7,340 nt of DNA from Candidatus Pacearchaeota archaeon CG10_big_fil_rev_8_21_14_0_10_32_14 (GTDB lineage: Archaea; Nanobdellota; Nanobdellia; Pacearchaeales; GW2011-AR1), in contig PFCY01000030.1 in NCBI GenBank assembly GCA_002763085.1, positions 1 to 7,340 of the forward strand. Reading direction: 5' to 3'. The translations under genes and the position numbers were made by a program. Below the pieces are notes generated by a model that worked only from the letters and a program-made list of their open reading frames with translations, did no database searches and was not told the origin of the DNA. Below, in pieces: positions 5,348 to 7,340 of this stretch (the first letter of the stretch is position 1; each line of letters starts with the position of its first letter).

Positions 5348-5566
5348 ATGAAATTACCTCAAATTTCTGGAATCGAATTAGTTAAAAAATTAAGAGCTTT
5401 TGGTTTTGTTTTTGTCAGACAAAAAGGTTCACACATGCGACTTGAAAAAAATTCTCAAAATGAAACTATAAAAATCACCGTACCAAATCATCCAATTCTT
5501 AAAAAAGGAACTTTAAACAGAATAATCAAAGACGCTGGATTAACTCCAGAAGAAGTTTTTGGATAA
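5348..5566 (+). CDS. hicA: HicA-family mRNA interferase toxin
   Basis: The 72-residue protein has the double-stranded-RNA-binding-like fold of HicA: helix SGIELVKKLRAFGFVFVRQ (7-25), the GSHMRLEK motif with the presumed catalytic His29, the strand ETIKITVPNHP (39-49), and the terminal helix region KKGTLNRIIKDAGLTPEEVF (52-71). HicA cleaves mRNA and tmRNA and is held inactive by HicB. All signature positions are present and the length is normal, so the toxin should be functional. It starts 1 bp after the hicB stop without a clear Shine-Dalgarno sequence, which suggests translational coupling to hicB. The SemiSWEET gene follows 18 bp later and may be co-transcribed. Confidence 0.94.
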   Translation: MKLPQISGIELVKKLRAFGFVFVRQKGSHMRLEKNSQNETIKITVPNHPILKKGTLNRIIKDAGLTPEEVFG

Positions 5567-5569
5567 ATC

Positions 5570-5574
5570 GGGGG
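5570..5574 (+). promoter_or_regulatory. Shine-Dalgarno-like G run of the SemiSWEET gene
   Basis: GGGGG lies 10 nt before the ATG at 5585 in the 18 bp gap after hicA. With no TATA box in that gap, it indicates translation as an internal operon gene. Confidence 0.45.
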
Positions 5575-5584
5575 AAAGAGTAAA

Positions 5585-5872
5585 ATGACATTCTGCGAAC
5601 AGATATGGATTCCATTCATCAAAGTCTTTGCAACATTTATGGGTGTTGTAATGTCGTTGGGATATTATCCTCAGGCATACAAAATTTATAAAAACAAGTC
5701 TTCGAAAGACGTTTCAATTTTTGCTTTTCTAATATTTAGCCTAGGTACTTTAACATGGTTTCTTTACGGATTAACAATCGGAGACGTTCCAATAATCATC
5801 GGATTCATATTAGGAGTAATCGGATCATTCTTAGTTTTAATATTTGCGATAATGTTTAAGAAAAACAGATAA
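5585..5872 (+). CDS. SemiSWEET/PQ-loop membrane transporter
   Basis: The 95-residue protein has three predicted transmembrane helices (about 10-32, 44-64, 68-88) and the PQ motif at 29-30 in LGYYPQAYKIYKNKSSKDVS. This is the one-repeat layout of SemiSWEETs, which work as dimers and move sugars or related small molecules down a gradient. Trp58 in TLTWFLYG matches the conserved binding-site tryptophan. The asparagine usually found 16 residues later, on helix 3, appears to be Phe74 here (PIIIGFILG), so the substrate may not be a simple sugar. The length is typical of the group. It follows hicA by 18 bp, preceded by a G-rich ribosome-binding site. A functional link with the toxin-antitoxin pair is not known; the gene may simply be a passenger. 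Confidence 0.85.
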   Translation: MTFCEQIWIPFIKVFATFMGVVMSLGYYPQAYKIYKNKSSKDVSIFAFLIFSLGTLTWFLYGLTIGDVPIIIGFILGVIGSFLVLIFAIMFKKNR

Positions 5873-5961
5873 GCTTAGGCAAATCGGAAGAGAAAATAAT
5901 CATCATATTTCTGTAAAGTCGTATCCATTTAAAATAATATCATTAAATTTATCCGTAACGA

Positions 5962-5985
5962 GAAATCATGACAAAGTCTGATTTC
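5962..5985. terminator. Hairpin between the convergent SemiSWEET and membrane-protein genes
   Basis: 5962-5968 plus 5970-5972 pair with 5976-5985 (10 bp, one bulged T at 5969, loop AAA). It lies about midway between two convergent stop codons, so a shared transcription end is possible. No T run directly follows it, so it could equally be part of a structured RNA. Three CGAGT repeats follow at 5985-6015. Confidence 0.35.
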
Positions 5986-6021
5986 GAGTCATTAATAAGA
6001 ACGAGTCTAGCGAGTTCCAAA

Positions 6022-6378
6022 TTATTTCTTATTCTTATTTCTAATAAAAACAATTAAGTAATAAATGAATAAAACAATTAGTAAAATTGGAACAAAGAAA
6101 TATAATACGAATAAAAAAGAGAGAAAGGATGAACTTGGACAATTTGCTCCCATTTTGCAGTACACTTGACCTGGATTGATAAAAGAAAAGTAAATCCATA
6201 CAAAAAATTCAATAATTAATGTTATTATTGCAGAGATTCCCAATGCCTTTCCAACTTGTTTAAAATTATGTCTTAACTTCATTATAAAAAATATGATTAA
6301 TCCAATAACAATGATCGTTGATAAGATAACAATATAAAACAATGAATTAAAATTACTTTGTGCTTCAATTATTGCCAT
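6022..6378 (-). CDS. Small three-helix membrane protein of unknown function
   Basis: The 118-residue protein has hydrophobic segments at about 13-33, 44-66 and 86-111. The basic stretch KLRHNFKQVGK (34-44) and the basic C-terminal tail RNKNKK should face the cytoplasm, which puts the N-terminus and the second loop outside. That outer loop carries two cysteines (74 and 80, in VYCKMGANCP) that could form a disulfide. I do not recognise a family and can assign no activity. An in-frame TAA lies eight codons upstream with no other ATG between, so the ATG at 6378 is the likely start; a weak TATA-like box lies about 27 bp before it. It lies 101 bp downstream of lemA on the same strand, but terminator-like hairpins sit between them, so co-transcription is unlikely. 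Confidence 0.7.
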   Translation of the reverse strand: MAIIEAQSNFNSLFYIVILSTIIVIGLIIFFIMKLRHNFKQVGKALGISAIITLIIEFFVWIYFSFINPGQVYCKMGANCPSSSFLSFLFVLYFFVPILLIVLFIYYLIVFIRNKNKK

Positions 6379-6401
6379 TTTATCTTTTTCAAAATCTCCT
6401 T

Positions 6402-6409
6402 AAATTTAT
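6402..6409 (-). promoter_or_regulatory. Possible TATA box of the small membrane-protein gene
   Basis: ATAAATTT on the minus strand, centred about 27 bp from the ATG at 6378. It is weaker than the other boxes. A GGAG just downstream of it is about 17 nt from the ATG, too far to be a good ribosome-binding site. Confidence 0.35.
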
Positions 6410-6413
6410 CTCA

Positions 6414-6443
6414 TTTTTTTGTCCGATTCACTCGGCAAAAAAA
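6414..6443. terminator. Symmetric hairpin flanked by T7 and A7
   Basis: T7 (6414-6420) and A7 (6437-6443) flank a core in which G6421 and CCGA (6423-6426) pair with TCGGC (6432-6436), with T6422 bulged and loop TTCAC. Read on the minus strand it starts with seven U residues, which suits U-tract-driven archaeal termination of lemA. Read on the plus strand it ends transcription less obviously. Confidence 0.5.
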
Positions 6444-6457
6444 TTACAATCTTTTCT

Positions 6458-6476
6458 AAAATTCCCTTGGGATTTT
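6458..6476 (-). terminator. Short palindrome right after the lemA stop
   Basis: AAAATTCCC pairs with GGGATTTT across TT, with one bulged base, 3 bp beyond the lemA stop codon. Together with the U7-containing hairpin about 15 bp further on, it probably forms the lemA transcription end. Confidence 0.4.
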
Positions 6477-6479
6477 CAA

Positions 6480-7037
6480 TCACTCAAAATCAACTTTCAC
6501 TACTTTTCTTTCAGCTTCAGCAATTTTAATATATTCTTTTTCTTTGAAACCGAATGTGTTCGCAAAGAAATTTCCAGGGAATGTCTTCCTCTTGTTCTCA
6601 TATTCTAAAATTGAATCGTTATAGAATTGTCTTGAATAAGCGACTCTATCTTCAGTTGAAGCAAGCTCTCTTTGAAGTTCTAAGAAATTAGTATTTGCTT
6701 TAAGATCAGGATAATTTTCAGCTAGAGCAAAAATTGTTTTTAATGCTCCTTCAAGAACATTATTGGCTTTTACCTTTCCAGGCAGATCTTTAGCGCCCAT
6801 CATTACCGTTCGTGCATCTGTCACAGCCTTTATCGCCGCTTTTTCATGTTTCATATATCCCTTTACGCTCTCAATTAAATTAGGAATCAAATCAGCTCTT
6901 CGCTTTAATTGAACATCTATTTGAGATAAAGAATTATCTATTCGATTAGAAAGCTTCGTGAACCGATTATAATAGTATACTACAATGATTACAGCAAACG
7001 CAATTACAGCAACAATCACCCATAGCAAGATATTCAT
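6480..7037 (-). CDS. lemA: LemA family membrane-anchored protein
   Basis: The 185-residue protein is a standard LemA: one N-terminal transmembrane helix (about 4-22), then the conserved helical core NRFTKLSNRIDNSLSQIDVQ (24-43), KRRADLIPNLIESVKGYMKHE (45-65), FLELQRELASTEDRVAYSRQ (118-137) and YNDSILEYENKRKTFPGNFF (139-158). LemA proteins are anchored in the membrane with a helical-bundle domain. Their molecular role is poorly defined, but their genes often sit next to htpX, which suggests a part in membrane-protein quality control. Here htpX is on the same strand but 4.7 kb away with its own operon. The ATG at 7037 has a TATA box about 25 bp upstream, so the mRNA is probably leaderless. No defects were seen. 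Confidence 0.95.
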   Translation of the reverse strand: MNILLWVIVAVIAFAVIIVVYYYNRFTKLSNRIDNSLSQIDVQLKRRADLIPNLIESVKGYMKHEKAAIKAVTDARTVMMGAKDLPGKVKANNVLEGALKTIFALAENYPDLKANTNFLELQRELASTEDRVAYSRQFYNDSILEYENKRKTFPGNFFANTFGFKEKEYIKIAEAERKVVKVDFE

Positions 7038-7058
7038 AATTTATTTAATTTTTTAGAG

Positions 7059-7066
7059 TTTATAAA
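7059..7066 (-). promoter_or_regulatory. TATA box of lemA
   Basis: TTTATAAA (a perfect palindrome) centred about 25 bp from the lemA ATG at 7037. The possible insertion-sequence end at 7082 begins only 16 bp upstream of it. Confidence 0.65.
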
Positions 7067-7081
7067 TCTAATTATCCATGA

Positions 7082-7153
7082 GGCTCTGTTGAAAAAGTTA
7101 TAATTTTTTTGTGTTAGACTATTGTTATGATAATTTAGTGTTTGAACAGGAGC
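7082..7153. mobile_element. Possible insertion-sequence remnant with an IS6/IS240-like end
   Basis: GGCTCTGTTGAAAAAGTT at 7082-7099 resembles the terminal inverted repeats of IS6/IS240-type elements (GGCTCTGTTGCAAA-like, from memory). CTGTTGAAA (7086-7094) recurs inverted as TTTGAACAG (7141-7149) with one mismatch, so a 72 bp palindromic relic or miniature element is possible. No transposase is encoded here. Confidence 0.35.
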
Positions 7154-7340
7154 GGGCGAGTGATTTTGTGATAAGGACGTAAGTGTGGGGTTATGAGAAG
7201 ATGAGATCCTCCTCGTCCTAAAGGGCGGGGTATCTTTACGCTCGTATCGGACTAAATTTTATCACATATATTTCAAGATTATCAACATCTTATATAAAAA
7301 AATATTATTAAAAAAATTTGGATTAATTTATTCGTTCGAA
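7154..7340. other. Gene-free right end of the window
   Basis: Together with the lemA promoter and the possible IS end, 7038-7340 holds no credible ORF on either strand. Apart from the 7211-7230 hairpin it is AT-rich, with a TATA-like TATATAAA at 7291-7298 but no start codon at the right distance on the plus strand before the window ends. Confidence 0.6.
7211..7230 (+). repeat. IS200/IS605-type right-end hairpin, TnpB guide-RNA-like
   Basis: CCTCGTCC (7211-7218) pairs with GGGCGGGG (7223-7230) around TAAA, with two T-G pairs (7213-7228 and 7216-7225). Compact CCCCGCCC...GGGCGGGG hairpins of this kind mark the right end of many IS200/IS605 (TnpB-type) elements, where the RNA end that guides TnpB is encoded. 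The T-G pairs keep the fold only in plus-strand RNA. Upstream, frames are broken by stops, so any tnpB 3' end here is decayed or absent. Family assignment is from memory. Confidence 0.45.

Noticed and set aside
6360..6608. Plus-strand ORF across the lemA 3' end
   Set aside because: Its phenylalanine-rich composition comes from the T-rich intergenic region and the antisense of lemA.
1..7340. CRISPR array, tRNA or rRNA
   Set aside because: No regularly spaced direct repeats and no cloverleaf or rRNA-like segment were seen on either strand.

Overview
The window looks archaeal, most likely from an AT-rich DPANN-type lineage (Woesearchaeota/Pacearchaeota-like; the clade is inferred). Genes that begin a transcription unit have a TATA-like octamer centred about 24-29 bp before the ATG, which is archaeal spacing and implies leaderless mRNAs. 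Shine-Dalgarno-like sequences appear mainly before genes inside operons. The protein families (winged-helix/RelE-like pair, HicBA, LemA, HtpX, HD hydrolase) fit this picture. No rRNA, tRNA or CRISPR array was seen.

Layout, left to right. 2-868 (+): 3' part of a large cysteine-rich, probably exported protein whose start lies outside the window. It converges on a minus-strand operon (2428 to 900) of a winged-helix protein, a RelE-like toxin and the membrane protease HtpX. Next is a strong hairpin (2517-2558) and then a metallophosphoesterase pseudogene (2582-3170) broken by two frameshifts, a nonsense codon and a lost metal ligand. After it come two possible mini-ORFs, a GNAT-like acetyltransferase and an FcoT-like hot-dog thioesterase, all on the minus strand. 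A 260 bp divergent intergenic region holds a possible structured RNA with its own TATA box. The plus strand then carries an HD-domain nucleotide hydrolase and a hicB-hicA-SemiSWEET cluster. A small three-helix membrane protein and lemA follow on the minus strand. The right end (7038-7340) has no gene, but carries what look like ends of two kinds of insertion sequence.

How the genes may work together. LemA and HtpX are commonly neighbours in bacteria and archaea. Here they are about 4.7 kb apart on the same strand, and the interval holds two toxin-antitoxin-type modules, a dead phosphoesterase and acyl-CoA-type enzymes. This suggests an accessory insertion into an old lemA-htpX locus (inference). 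HtpX is now 3 bp behind the RelE-like toxin and probably shares its promoter, so a membrane-protein quality-control protease may be transcribed from a toxin-antitoxin promoter.

The most interesting items are the possible small RNA at about 4345-4440, the toxin-antitoxin/htpX coupling, the FcoT-like enzyme in an apparent archaeon, and the orphan IS200/IS605-type hairpin at 7211-7230.
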